Origin: Pelobates cultripes
Lineage: Eukaryota; Chordata; Amphibia; Anura; Pelobatidae
Length of the DNA stretch: 64,000 nucleotides
Assembly: GCA_933207985.1 (NCBI GenBank)
Contig: OW240913.1
Span: 278,681,232 to 278,745,231, forward strand
Direction of reading: 5' to 3'
Part shown: piece by piece, positions 20,830 through 32,642 of the stretch
Layout: each line of letters begins with the position of its first letter
Numbering within the stretch: position 1 is the first letter of the stretch
Program-made: the position numbers and the translations under genes
The notes under the pieces: generated by a model
The model's database searches: none
What the model was told of the DNA's origin: nothing
The model's input: the letters and a program-made list of their open reading frames with translations, nothing else

Positions 20830-21512
20830 ACATCTGGTACGATACGTGCAATACCATGGGCACGGGCGATGGGACCCCCCGCCTCTTCACACCTCCCTGC
20901 CCATCCTTCCTCCAACCCGCTTCCTCCTCCCCATCCCCCCTCTCTCTTTCTCTTATTTCTCACTCATTTTTCACTCATCTTCTTTCTAAATTCTCCAACA
21001 ATGATTTCTATACTAATTGAATAACAGACGCAGCCCTCCTCAACCCGAGATTGCTAACAGCTGTGTCACTCACTCACACTCACATATCAAAATGGAAGCA
21101 AACACCTCTATCATGAGATCACACAACACGAATAAGGCACACTCATGAACGGCAACTGACCAATAACGCCGGACCAATAGCCTTTACCATCCCAAAGAGA
21201 AAGAGGCCCAGGGGTGATAAGGAAATATTAAAGGAACACAAAAGGCAGACACAAAGTACAAACATACGAGTATTCCTCTACTCGAGCTGCAAACCGGTCA
21301 CCCATATGAATACCCTAACGTGTTAACCATGATCAAATACCATATCTGTATAATAAGTAACATTGTTCGAGTGATGTTCACACATTCTACGATGGGACCT
21401 GCGCGTCCGTTATATCTTGTATGCTTGTTCAATCTATAGATTCATGCTGTTGTACATTGATCAGGGCAAACCCTGAAATGTTTATGTTTGAATAAAGCCT
21501 TTTTGAAACTAA
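20830..21512 (+). other. 3' UTR of the truncated L1/Tx1
   Basis: Noncoding sequence from the natural end of ORF2 to the target duplication, with AATAAA at about 21491. Short open frames here are incidental. Confidence 0.7.
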
Positions 21513-21527
21513 ATAAACTATAAATCC

Positions 21528-22076
21528 TACAGCGAAGAGCTTTATATTGTGAGAATCAAAAGACCCAGACCTACATTTTGATGCATAGTATGTCTCTGAA
21601 ATATTAAAAATGAAGGCACATTTGCAGTTTAGAAATTGCCCTTCAAATTTGAGCTGGCTAGAGTGGAGTTTCAATGAATGTCAAAGGATGGCGTGAGTTG
21701 CAAACAAATGATTATATTGTGAAAACTATCAGGACTATGGCTTAGCCATTGACATGTTTAGTGGCAGCAGGGGTAGCTGAACGTTTTGATATAAGATTTG
21801 TGTAGGTGGGCCTGAAAATAAGGGAGTGGTGGCAGTTTAGAAATCATGTCCTGATTTTTCAGCTTTTGCCAGCTCCCACTCTAGCTTTGCCATTCATTCC
21901 TATGGGACAAATTTCGCCACAAGAACGACGATATTCCGTGAACCATTCGGCGAAACGTTCCACAAAGTAATAGCAATCCGATCAGGAACAATCTGCACGT
22001 TTTGGTAAATTTTTGTCTATGTAGTGTAAAAACTGTGGGAGGAGTTAGGGTGGCAAATTTGGCTATAATAAGAATA
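21528..22076. repeat. Unclassified ~0.8 kb repeat, copy D, right part
   Basis: It continues copy D after the LINE. It matches 8170-8730 closely (CTACAGCGAAGAGCTTTATA, CCATTCGGCGAAACGTTCCA). It ends at a tandem hairpin repeat instead of the usual TCTGGGGAAATTGTG segment. Confidence 0.75.
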
Positions 22077-22300
22077 ATATATATGTGAGATAACAATAAG
22101 TGTTCTTGCAAGAACACTTAATAATATATATGTGAGATAACAATAAGTGGTCTTGCTATGCAAGAACACTTAATAAGAATAAGAATAATAATATATATGT
22201 GAGATAACAATAAGTGGTCTTGCTATGCAAGAACACTTAATAAGAATAATAATATATATGTGAGATAACAATAAGTGGTCTTGCTATGCTAGAACACTTA
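22077..22300. repeat. Tandem repeat, about four units, each with a hairpin
   Basis: ATATATATGTGAGATAACAA starts four units at about 22077, 22123, 22191 and 22252. Each unit contains AAGTG(G/T)TCTTGC paired with GCAAGAACACTT. Units are separated by AATAAG-type short repeats. A (TA)n run follows at 22318-22341. Confidence 0.75.
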
Positions 22301-23034
22301 AAAAGTGTATGTGTGTTTATATATATATATATATATATATATACACTCATTTATGTGTAATTTGCATATGTTCACCAAAGTAATTCTAATATTAATTAAA
22401 GAATCATATAGTAAATAGAATTATGAGGCTTATAATATACTGATTGTGTAATGCATTCAATTTAAATCTACTACTAATGTATTACTACTTGTTATACTAG
22501 AATGTGTAGAAAGGAAAACGTGCACATAAGTTAAAATATACACCATTAACCAGTTCTAAATATTTTAAATTATTACATTTCATATTGTAAATTTAAATAT
22601 AGTCAGTATTAAATGTGTTTTACAATAGTCAATGGTACAATAACTGAAACGTGTCTGTTTACATGTCATTGAAAAAGATCAGTCGTGGTTTTTCCAGGTT
22701 TGTCGACATTACAAAGTTTAAATGAGTTAGCGGTTATGTAAATATTTTATGAGTTACTGATTTAATCAATGCAAGTCTGCCATCCAGTGGTGAATATCAA
22801 AATAAATCAATATTAATTACATTTAATCACGTATTCTAATGACATAATAAGGTGTATTATAAGCTTTCCTATACAATGATGACAACCAAGAAGATTTTAT
22901 TACATTTCTAGTGAAGCAGACTAATGGTAAATTACCTGGGTTCTAGAAAACACTCATTAATGTATTTATCAGATTGACAAAGGTCTAGATACTCAACTCG
23001 TATACTCTGAAATCAATCTGCACTTTAGAAGGAG
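22301..23034. other. AT-rich intergenic stretch
   Basis: A (TA)n microsatellite near 22320, then AT-rich sequence without long open frames or recognisable repeats. Confidence 0.5.
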
Positions 23035-23395
23035 TTCTAAGTATAATTTTCTTTGGCATTTGTAACCTTAGAGATCCTTAGACTGGTCGGGTTATGAAAA
23101 AGGGGATAGTCAAAACACGAGCCAAGGTCAAGGGAAACAGAGAGATGGAATAACAAGAGACAAAGAAAAATATCAGTAACCAGGAAATCCAAATAACAAG
23201 TGCAACGCTCAATGGTAAACCAAAGACCACAACAGGGCACTGAGGCAAGGGAGAGGTTAGCTTATATACCCACAGGGTGAGTCTGATTGGCAAATCTCCA
23301 ATAGGTGTTAACCACAACACGTGGGAGGAGTTTCTTCCCTCCCTTGTGGTCTCTGAGGTCATCACTGTGTGCTGGGTCACATGACTGGGTGCAGC
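23035..23395 (-). repeat. LTR-like promoter-bearing repeat, member A
   Basis: On the minus strand it has GGTATATAAGC (TATA-like, about 23262-23272), then CAGTGCCCTGTTGTGGTC, and near its end CCGACCAGTCTAAGGATC. The same blocks occur on the minus strand at 53545-54012 and 55432-55987. It abuts the 3' part of the L2 RT near 23395. Class unassigned; a solo LTR or promoter region of a retroelement is likely. Confidence 0.5.
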
Positions 23396-24000
23396 ACATC
23401 CAAATGAGGTAATAAGTTTGCCAAGAAAGGCAATATAAAGAGAAAATAGAAGGGGACCAAGGACAGAGCCTTGAGGAACTCCAACCGAGAGAGGTGGTAT
23501 CATAAGAAAAGGAGACACTGAATGAGCGTTGGGAGAGATAAGAGGAAAACCACGAGAGGACAACGTCACAGAGACCAAGTGACTGAAGAGTCTGAAGAAG
23601 GAGAGCATGATCAATTGAGTCAAAGGCAGCAGAGAGGTGAAGAAGAACTAGTATGGAGTAGCGACCTTTGGATTTAGCTGCGATTAGGTCGTTAGTAACT
23701 TTGATGAGAGCAGTCTCAGTAGAGTGGAATGGGCGGAAGCCAGATTGAAGAGAGTCAAGGAGAGAGTTGGAATTGAGTGAGACAAATGGAGAAAGACAAG
23801 TCTTTCCAGAAGTTTTGAGGAAAAAAAGGAGCAGTGATATGGGATGATAGTTAGAAGAGGAGGACAATGACAGAAGAGAGAGAGAGCAGTTGAAGATGTG
23901 TGTTGAGGAAGGCACAAGACAAGGGAAGAGAGATCTGATAAGGTGATATGGGACAGGATCAAGCGGGCGAGTGGTGGGTCAAGAGGAAAGGAGAAGCACA
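23396..24000 (-). pseudogene. L2 reverse transcriptase remnant
   Basis: Two minus-strand frames (23684-23962 and 23262-23915) together cover RT motifs: an upstream block ending in [11 protein letters not shown], then [20 protein letters not shown], then [20 protein letters not shown]. The [14 protein letters not shown] block lies in a third frame (23623-23078). The repeated frame changes mean it is inactive. Confidence 0.8.
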
Positions 24001-24064
24001 GCCACCTCTTTTTCAGTACCGGGGAGAAAGTCTGAAGGGTAGGAAAGGTATGATTTACATGTGG

Positions 24065-24349
24065 TTAAGAAAGAGAAAGGCAGGGTAGGGAGAATTCTTT
24101 CCTTAGCTGTTCAATCTTGTTGGTAAAGTAGCATGCAAAGCTATCGGCTGTAAGGTTAGTGTGAGGAGTGGCCACAGCAGGGTGAAGAAGAGAGTTAAAG
24201 GTGTCAAAGAGACGCCTGGGATTGCGGGAGCATGAACTAATGAGAGAGGAAAAGTATGACTGTTTGGCGAGGGCAAGGGCTGCGCTGTATGAACCTAATA
24301 TGAATCTATAATGGAGAAAGTCTGAGTGCAAGACTTCCTCCAGGAGCAT
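24065..24349 (-). pseudogene. L2 linker region between endonuclease and RT
   Basis: A 94-residue open segment contains AKQSYFSSLISSCSRNPRRL and SFACYFTNKIEQLRKEF, the type of linker that precedes RT in L2 and related LINEs. It lies between the endonuclease and RT remnants, which supports one original ORF. Confidence 0.65.
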
Positions 24350-24638
24350 TCAGCACAAAGGGAGCATCTTTGCTGGTAGCGTGTTTAATAAGGATTGCCA
24401 CGGTTGGGGGGGGGTGTCCTCCTCGAGGTGCATGTTTGGAGCAGGGCTGCAGCATTCAAGGCAGCGGTAAGGGTAGTGTTATATGTGGAGATGGCCAGTG
24501 AGTGACAGGAAAGGGAAGGGAAGGGATGGATAGGAGTTGTGAATCAATATCAGCTGACAGCTGCTGGAGGTCAATTGAGTTACTGTTTCTCCTGACTTGA
24601 GGGGGGTTAGGGTGAGGTTGCTGGGTGAGGGGGTATTT

Positions 24639-26146
24639 TTTTTTTTATATATATTTCTTTATTTATCGTATTAATTTTTTTTTAACATTATTAACATTTA
24701 CATATGGGGTATCCAATAGACATACCTCCAACATAGTAATACAACCATATACAAAATAATTATAAAAATAAAACACCAAAAATTAAACAGACAAACGACA
24801 CAGAGCAAAACAAAAGAAAGAAAAAAAATAAAAAGAAAAAAAACTTAATAAAGGATCCAGCGTCAATTGGTTCCACATATAATACAATGTTTCCATCGGA
24901 AACCATCATATCGTACACCCGATATATATTACAGCCAGGAACACTTATCCACTACCAAACCTAATCAAGAAGTTAACACCAGGATTTCCATAGTATAATT
25001 ATCACATTGATAATCAAAAAAAAAAAAAATTTATATAAACAAATATAGAAAATTGTAATACAAATAAATTACATCTTCTGAGACTCGATAAGGGGGGGAA
25101 CCACAACATGGTATCATGGGTTCTGTCGATTTGTCCAGGGTAACCATAATTTGGTCACGTCTCTAGTACCAAAGAAAGGGTTTATTTCCATCCTATGTTG
25201 GTAATCAATTTGCTCCATAATACTATGCCATATTAAAAGAGTAGAAGAATTCCAAGCCCTAGCTATACATATTTTGATGGCAAAAAATATATGAGTCAAA
25301 AGATAATTTTGATATTTATCTTGCGAAGGAAAACCAATATTAAAAAGAAATAGTTGAGGGCTAATTTCTTTTATCTCCTTAAAGATAGAGTTAATAATGC
25401 CAAACATTTGAATTTTTATACTATCGAGACCATGACACTCCCACCATATGTGGTAGATAGTACCCTCCTCATTTCCACATCTCCAACAATACTTAGAATG
25501 GACAGATGATATTTTGTATAATCTAGCCGGTACCATATACCACCTATATATTATCTTTAAATGTGTTTCATAAAGAGAAACGCTATGTATACAACGCTTA
25601 ACCAGGAGTGTAGCCTTGGACCATTCCGAAAGTGAAAAGGATTCCCCAATATCTTGTTCCCATTTAATAAAGGAGGTAGCATTAGAGTCTTGTTCCGTTG
25701 ATTCTAGCACCTTAATAAATCTAGAAATCCCTCCCTTCTTTTTATATAATACAATAAGGGGATTAACAATGTGGTCCTTAAGTATGGTCTGGGATTGTAT
25801 AAAATTCTTAATCCTTAGATATTGGAAAAGATCTCTAGGGGAAAGATTAAACTTTTCATGCAATTGTATAAATGGGATGGGTTTAAATCCATCCCATAAG
25901 TCAGAGATCTTCGTTAGGCCTAAATGTATCCAAGATTGAACATTAATATTATCCATTATATATTGTAGGACCACTAATGGAACTCTATATAATAATTTAT
26001 CTTCTAGCTTCAATTTCTTACTTAGAATTTTAGAAGTATTGATCATATCTATTAATATTCGGTTGGAAAAATTCTTGGTATCCAATTCACCCAAATTTAG
26101 CAAGCCCATCCAAAAGAGAACAACCAGTTCATATCTAGGGCTAGGA
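24639..26146 (-). mobile_element. 5'-truncated L1/Tx1 LINE inserted in the L2
   Basis: A 13 bp duplication TGAGGGGGTATTT brackets it (24626-24638 and 26147-26159). The T run at 24636-24645 is the poly(A) tail on the minus strand. It contains only the ORF2 C-terminal part and 3' UTR. Confidence 0.85.
25114..26109 (-). pseudogene. L1/Tx1 ORF2 C-terminal fragment (331 codons, uninterrupted)
   Basis: An open segment of the ORF2 domain downstream of RT. It contains RDLFQYLRIKNFIQ, KIIYRWYMVPARLYK and CWRCGNEEGTIYHIWWEC, the zinc-knuckle-like block also present in the L1 copies at 20390 and 51980. There is no RT or endonuclease. It lacks internal stops, so the insertion is not very old, but it is dead by truncation. 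The sequence is more AT-rich than the L1 at 46936 and is a separate subfamily. Confidence 0.85.
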
Positions 26147-26512
26147 TGAGGGGGTATTTGAGAGCAAATGATAAGAGGTAGTAGCCAGAGAGGGGAAATG
26201 GAGTGCTGGAGATATTAGACATTGTACATGCATAAGAGAAAATGAGGTAGAGGGTATTGCCAGCTACGTGGGTGGGAGAATTAGCCCACTGCAGCCAAAG
26301 GGAGGAAGTAATTGAAAGTAGAGTCTGCTGAGGTCAGGGGTGGGTTAATGGGAATATTGAAGTCCCTGAGAAGTAAGGATGGTATGTTAGAGGAGAGGAA
26401 GTAGGGTAGCCAGGCAGCAAGGTGGTCAAGGAAGAGGAGAGGGAAACCAAGAGGGTGATAAATAACGGCAATGTTAGCAGAGAAGAGTTTGAAATGGCGA
26501 ATCGAGTTGATT

Positions 26513-26911
26513 TCAAATGATGAGAAAGATAGGGAAGGAGGGGGTGGATAGAGGTTTCAAGGAGCAGTGAGGCAAGAGTAGAAACCCTACACCACCACCT
26601 TTACATTCAGAGTGTCTTGGGGTTTGGGTAATTTGAAGGCCACCAAAAGATAGAGATGCAGGGGTAGCAGTGTCAGAGGGGGAGAGCCATGTTTCTGTTA
26701 AGGCTAGTAAGTCTAGGGTACGAGAGATGGAGAGGTTGTGGACAGCAGTGGATTTTTGTAATATTGCAAACACAGCGTACATTCCAGAGGGCCGTATTGA
26801 AGGAGGATTTAGAGGAAGAGTAACATGAGATGGGTATGAGTTTGGTGTGGTTCCTTGAGTTAGTACGTGGTGGGTTTGACTAGGTGGGATCGGGGTTTGG
26901 AAAGACATCAC
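26513..26911 (-). pseudogene. L2 endonuclease remnant
   Basis: The minus-strand frame includes SRTLDLLALTETWLSPSDTA (with the ETWL block of APE endonucleases) and ECKGGGVGFLLLP. Further downstream, beyond 26500, FNIP-type sequence (LLRDFNIP) in another frame is the next endonuclease motif. Frameshifts separate the parts. Confidence 0.75.
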
Positions 26912-27182
26912 CAGCTGCTAAGAGCAGAAGGATAGCAAGGAAGTGAACGTGGGAGTAGGATTTGAATGTTTTGTAAGAGGGTATGTATATAGAGGATTTG
27001 TGAGGAGTTGGTGGAGGTAGGCTGGAAAGGTATACATAGGGTGCATGGGATGAATAGAGAGGGGAGGGGAGTAAAGTGAGGGCAATGAAGATAGTGTCAC
27101 CAGGGACAGTTGAGCAGAAGTATAAAGATATTTTGGTAATGAGAGAAGTTAGTGTAAAAGTGAAAAATAGAAGGGAGAACAT

Positions 27183-27240
27183 TATTTAGAAGAAAATATG
27201 TTTTGTTGTATAAATATGAAGATTATACATATACACACAT

Positions 27241-27272
<32 letters not shown>

Positions 27273-28129
27273 CTACCTATGAGTGTTTACACCATGGTTA
27301 AGGATGCAGTTTGTTAACAGAGAGATTTCAGGTGGGGAGAGGTTTAGTGAATTGATTGGTGTGTTTTGAAAACCAGCTAATCTGCACTATCTATAAGAAT
27401 GGTAATGACCATGGTGTGGGGTGGTGCAGGGGGGAAGGGGGGAAGGGGGCAGACTTCCAGAGATGATACCTCTGCTTAGGCTTTTCTGCAGTGCCTGGTT
27501 GCTTTTGATTACTGGAAGTTGCTAATTAATGCTGTTACATGGGGTCCAGTCGGAAATATAATATATATTGGGTGGGAAGACAGGAAGATGTTAAGGTAAT
27601 TCAAGATGAAAAACCAGAGGAGATAACATCACAGACAAAGAGATATGAAGGATCAGATAGGTGAAAGTCATAAACACTGAACATAAATTTACAAGACTAT
27701 CAGTGAAAAAAGTAACACTCGCAAAACAAACAGTTAACAAAAAATAAAAAGACAATGAGTTCACCAGCTTTAACAAAACAGGAGATCAGGATAGGAGATA
27801 TAATGGTTATCAATTAAGCAGTAAGACTATAGGGAGGGAGGTGGAATAGAACACAATTTATTCCCCAAATGCCTGCTTTGTGTATGCAGGCTAACGGGTT
27901 GCTATGGCATCCTAAGACACAACTCCCCAGTGTGCTGGCCATGATGCAGTATGGGATCAGCAGTCCGTTAGACCAATGTTATGTATTTTGTCTCCCCGCC
28001 CTGACGGGCAATTGCAGTGCGATCAAGGTGTGAGCACCCTGATCCTACTATGCCTTCCGTGCTACCGGTGTCACAGATATAAATCAATCGCACAAACTAT
28101 GATCATTAAATATTTTTTTATTTTTTAAC
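27183..28129. other. Mostly featureless; one (CA)n microsatellite
   Basis: A (CA)n run occupies about 27239-27270 and a G-rich patch lies near 27425-27450. It may include the 5' leader of the L2 on the minus strand. No coding potential recognised. Confidence 0.5.
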
Positions 28130-28640
28130 CATTTAAAGTGGGTGGGCATGATAGTCTGAGAAATGTTCCCATCCACCTATTCCAAGCCCTATACGCGACC
28201 ATGTGAGTCGACCCCATTCAATGAAGCAGGATGGGAATAGTAGTTTTTTCCTTTTGTATTATTTTCTTTGATATTTGTAATTTCTTAACTATTATAATAA
28301 AGGTAATAACCACATTTGTTTATTTTTATGGCAGTGATTAGTTTTTATAACTACTCAATGTATTTTGTATGCTTTAACTTTATTGTATTAATTAGTTATA
28401 AATTAATCACACGTGTTTTACTAGTCATGCGACCTAGATGATGTCATCACTCACCCTTTTTAAATTGTTAGTAGTTTCAAATGCCGTATAAATAGGGCTA
28501 CATGCAATACCTCCACCATCATGACTTGAAAAAGCCATTTGGGCAAAACGCGTTGTGATTTTAAAGACTGCCAAAGGGTTTTTGTAAACTAAATATACTA
28601 TTATTTTCCTGTTTTCACAGGTTTTGGGTAAAGGAGTTGA
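28130..28640 (+). mobile_element. PLE-like terminal fragment with TATA and hammerhead relic
   Basis: AT-rich noncoding DNA leads to TATAAATA (28487-28494) and then CTTGAAAAAGCC..GGGCAAAACGCGTTG (28525-28555). The latter is a degenerate version of the hammerhead-like motif at 4286-4327. The layout matches the 3' end of a PLE. No RT is present. Confidence 0.45.
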
Positions 28641-30369
28641 GCATTATGGGAAATAAAGTCCACAACAGTTATGGATTCAACCATTTAAAAAATGATTATA
28701 CTAAAATATATCATAAAGGAAACTGATTTATATGGTTGATGCCTCATCAACTGTGTTGAGCATTGTGTAAAAAAACTGTTTTAACTATTTTAATATGAGT
28801 AAGAGTATTGGTCTCAGACATTTCAAAGGTTAAAAATTTTTGTAGAGAAACTGGCAAGGCCACATAAATTAGCTGAACTAATGCCTCTGCTTTATGGCAA
28901 GCAATGTACAAGAAACATCCAATAATGTTACTTATTTGGTAAAGAAATAACTCCACAGTTTATGAGACTCATACCTGCCACAGGTACATTATTACATATA
29001 TGAAGAGAATGTACACAAGTTAGACGCACATAAAAAGCAATATTACCGGTATATGATTATAGTTAAAAAATTTATATATTTTATTTCAATTTGATTTCTT
29101 TTCATAAAATACTTGTTGAGAAAAACTTTTTCTAAAGATCATTTTCTATTTAAGATACATTATAGTCCAAAGCTTATTCAGCATGAAATAGGGATTAGTA
29201 TTGGAGAATCCGGCTGTATATTCATGCAATATTTAGATTTTTGGCAAATGATTTGCATTAATCCTAATTAATTGAACTTGTGTCTACAGAAATAACATGC
29301 ACTTTTCACAGCAAAGATATTATAAAACAAATATTCAAAGTTAAGAAAAAGACCTCAATCCCATTGTTGTTCTGCAAATCTACACACAGTGAACACCTTT
29401 CATTTAAATTGTCTCCTAACATTAACTATTAAACTGTAGATTGTTAACTTTGTAATAATTTAGTTATTATCTATATATTTCTATATAAGAAATCAGTTCT
29501 GATACAACTGTTAAAATAATCCAAAAAGTTATTATTCTTAACATGAAATCTTAATCTGGCAACTAGAATGAGTCTTTATGCAAAAAAAATTAAAAATTAA
29601 ATTGAGTCTTATTGAATAGTGATTTAACCTGTTACATCACCTGTTAATGAAATGACTTGGTCATTTTACATGGTAACATCTTAATCAGTCTATATTGTTA
29701 TGACCTAGACATCTTATCTATGTTTAGACTAAAATTTAAGGGTACACATGACATGGGAAATTCCCTGACTTGTTGTTATATTAACCTAGGACAAAATGGC
29801 ATCCTAAAGTCTGAAAACCATATTCACTGAATATGGGTAAGAGGTCAAGACTTTAGGACGCCATTTTGGAGAATATAGTTTTTCATTCAATGTTTCTTTT
29901 ATATTAAAGAAACATTGTATGAAAAACAATATTTTCCATTTCTAACAAATTATCAGTTTGCAAAATCTCTTAAATACAAAGTACACAGTTTAAGAAATGC
30001 ATCTTTTCATTCTAAAAACTTGTTATATTTGCATATGCCCATATCAGCACCAGGTAAGTATATTTTGTAGCATATACATTTATAGTTTATTGTATACATG
30101 CCATCCTTAAGGAGTTAAATCAAGATTAAATTATTTAAATGCAGGACTCCAATTTGATTCGGTAACTGAATCTGTGTTTATTTATATTTTCCATTACTGT
30201 GCACTAACTCATATACATATATTTAAATGCACTTGATTTAAATCAACTCCACCCTGCCCTTTACTAATTTTGTATCCCCTTTATATGGCTGCTATATTAT
30301 ATAATGGCCTGATTTGTGTTCATTTTAGAAAAATGGCTTTATTTGGTCAGCTTTAGTTCATCACTATAA
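28641..30369. other. AT-rich intergenic stretch
   Basis: No open frame or repeat recognised, apart from a short inverted repeat: 29797-29808 AAAATGGCATCC with 29856-29868 GGACGCCATTTT, and AAACATTGTATG with CATTCAATGTTT nearby (29881-29925). Confidence 0.5.
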
Positions 30370-30373
30370 TTAA

Positions 30374-30871
30374 AGGATCACTAAAGTGTCAGAAAAACAA
30401 AATCGTTTTCCTGACACTATAAAACCCTTAGGTCCCCCCCCCCACCCTCAGGGCCCCCCTCCCTTGGCGCTGAAGGGGTTAAAACCCCTTTAGTTACTTA
30501 CTTTAATACAGCGCCGGGCTCCCTCAGCGCTGGTGACCTCTCCTCTCCCGACGTCAGCTCCCGAGTGGAGTGGAATGCGCATGCGCGGCAAGAACCACAC
30601 ACACATTCAAACAGTCCATAGGAAAGCAATTTTTCAATGCTTTCCTATGGACGTTCTGCACGCTGAATGCGATTTTCGCATCCAGTGTCGCCGAAGCGCC
30701 TCTAGCGGCTGTCAGGAAGACAGCCACTAGAGGCTGGATTAACCCTGCAATGTAAACATATCCGTTTCTCTGAAACTGCTATGTTTTATATCTGAAGGGT
30801 TAAAACCTGGGGGACCTGGCACCCAGACCACTCCATTGAGCTGAAGTGGTCTGGGTGACTATAGTGTCCTT
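30374..30871. mobile_element. TTAA miniature element, AGGACCACT family (about 498 bp)
   Basis: TTAA at 30370-30373 and 30872-30875. Ends AGGATCACTAAAGTG and CACTATAGTGTCC are inverted. Inside, TCCATAGGAAAGCA pairs with TGCTTTCCTATGGA and GCCTCTAGCGGCTGTC with GACAGCCACTAGAGGC. Noncoding. Related copies: 42325-42912, 43697-44151, 58611-59048, ~61189-61656, 62833-63065. Confidence 0.75.
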
Positions 30872-30875
30872 TTAA

Positions 30876-31334
30876 GCATCTAAAAATGGCTTGTAGAAAG
30901 CTGTGTTGCTAAAAATACTTTTTTAGATTTTTTCTGATTTTATTACAATGAAATAAATAAATATTATTTCTAAGTATGTTAACCCAATGGAAAAAAACAT
31001 TTCTATAAAAGCACTAGAAAAATTAAAATTGTGTATATTTTTATGTACATCAGTCTATACATAAAGAAATGTTTTATCTTATATATATTTGCTTGCAATG
31101 TGTCCCTTGTTTCAAATAAATGTCATGCTTATGCATTATTAAAACGTGTTTGGTAGCTAAAAGTAATTAATTTGCAAAGGAGCATGTAAAGTGAGGCATA
31201 ATTAAGTATTATGATGGGATCTGAAATATAGTATTCTTTTTAGTTTATATTTATACTACTTACTGGTAAAAAAAAAAACAACAACACTTTTTCTAATGTT
31301 CATTTTAAATATAAATATTACTATGTTTCTACCC
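30876..31334. other. AT-rich spacer
   Basis: No gene or repeat recognised. Confidence 0.5.
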
Positions 31335-31886
31335 CAAGCATGTTCTTCTTCTGCTATTGTTGAATGGGTAAGGCAGTGGCTGAGTGACATGCAACAGAGG
31401 GTTGAAGTCAATGGGGTTTATTTGAAGCAAGGTCTTGTTACCAGCAGGGTACCTCAGGGATCTGTACTTGGACCCATTCTCTTTAATATTTTTATTAGTG
31501 ACATTGCAGAAGGTCTTGATGGTAAGGTATGTCTTTTTGCTGATGATACTAAGATATGTAACAGGGTTGATGTTCCAGGAGGGATAAGCCAAATGGCAAA
31601 TGATTTAGGTAAACTAGAAAAGTGGTCAGAATTGAGGCAACTGACATTTAATGTGGATAAGTGCAAGATAATGCATCTTGGACGTAAAAACCCAAGGGCA
31701 GAGTACAGAATATTTGATAGAGTCCTAACCTCAACATCTGAGGAAAGGGATTTAGGGGTGATTATTTCTGATGACTTAAAGGTAGGCAGACAATGTAATC
31801 GAGCAGCAGGAAATGCTAGCAGAATGCTTGGTTGTATAGGGAGAGGTATTAGCAGAAGAAAGAGGGAAGTGTTACTCTTCAAATAG
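31335..31886 (+). pseudogene. CR1-like LINE reverse transcriptase fragment
   Basis: An uninterrupted frame reads RQWLSDMQQRVEVNGVY, then [20 protein letters not shown], then CLFADDTKI (RT active site) and ERDLGVIISDD, RT blocks of CR1 and related LINEs. The upstream codons 31296-31334 look unrelated. The fragment starts and ends inside the RT, with no endonuclease, 5' part or 3' end, so it is a truncated relic. The frame is still open, which suggests moderate age. Confidence 0.85.
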
Positions 31887-32640
31887 ATTAGGTATTTCTC
31901 TATAATTAATCCCTTTGTATATGGCACAAATATTGTTACACAAATATTTTATAGTAAAGTTATTTATATCTTGAGTGATCAGCAACCCATATGAGTCAGA
32001 CTGAGTATCTGGTCTGATTCCTAAGATTCATCCTCCATACAGATGCTATTAACCCCTTAAGGACAAAACTTCTGGAATAAAAGGGAATCATGACATGTCA
32101 CACATGTCATGTGTCCTTAAGGGTGATTATACTGGTGATTATACACTGATTATATTGGTGATTATACACTTCCAGGTTGCCTACCATGATATATTCTAAA
32201 GCAGTTAGCAAAGTTGGCAGTGGTTATCCTAAGAAAAACAGTATATATGCTTTATTCCGTGTTCTCACAGTTACCAAAGGCATTTGTAAAATTAAATACA
32301 TTGGGTGATTATGCCTTCTTTTACCCTGTGTACTGTGTAGTGCTATTCTTTCTATGCAAGGTAATATGTGTTTCATTTTCACAAACTATAACTTCATTCT
32401 GTGATCACAACTGCTAGTTGCTTTATAAAGCCTAGAGTCACTTTTTTCAGATCATAATAATTTTGTAATGTCTTGCATATTATTAAAAATGTGCTGTTTG
32501 CGTTCTCTCATTGCAAAGAACTGTATGTTACTAAGTTAAATTGTCAATAAAATAAAAATTGCGGCAAAAAAATAAAAGTGCAGTGTTTATTTGAACAAGG
32601 CTGCCTAGCACATACATTCAGAAAAACAGAGTAATATCCT
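31887..32640. other. Intergenic stretch with one small TTAA element
   Basis: Contains the small TTAA element at 32053-32123 and an AT-rich region ending with CAATAAAATAAAAATTGC then short A runs (about 32548-32573), which could be an old 3' end. The open frame 32214-32417 has no domain. Confidence 0.4.
32053..32123. mobile_element. About 70 bp TTAA palindromic element
   Basis: The left TTAA is at 32049-32052. It begins CCCCTTAAGGAC and ends GTCCTTAAGGG. The right TTAA is lost. A near-identical full copy lies at 58535-58606. The middle ACATGTCACACATGTCATGT is itself partly palindromic. Confidence 0.7.
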
Positions 32641-32642
32641 CT

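Larger units (their letters stand above)
18893..21512 (+). mobile_element. 5'-truncated L1/Tx1-clade LINE
   Basis: A 15 bp target duplication (ATAAACTATAAATCC) brackets the insertion, and it ends with AATAAAGCC plus a short A-rich tail. Only the RT C-terminal part, the ORF2 C-terminal domain and the 3' UTR are present (5' truncation). This is the typical product of incomplete target-primed reverse transcription. Confidence 0.88.
23396..27182 (-). mobile_element. Decayed L2-type LINE, interrupted by an L1 fragment
   Basis: On the minus strand it runs from about 27182 towards 23396. An open segment (26911-26513) holds LALTETWLSP and GGGVGFLL, endonuclease motifs of APE-type LINEs. After an inserted L1 (24639-26146), a linker (24349-24065) is followed by RT blocks, including NYHPISLL and [20 protein letters not shown]. 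Stops and frameshifts are frequent. L2-clade elements are common in amphibians. Confidence 0.8.

Noticed and set aside
22077..22300. CRISPR array
   Set aside because: Unit spacing is irregular, the 'spacers' are microsatellite, no cas genes are present, and the context is vertebrate.
31335..31886. Domesticated RT gene
   Set aside because: It is open but only a CR1 fragment with no start, no stop context and no other domains.
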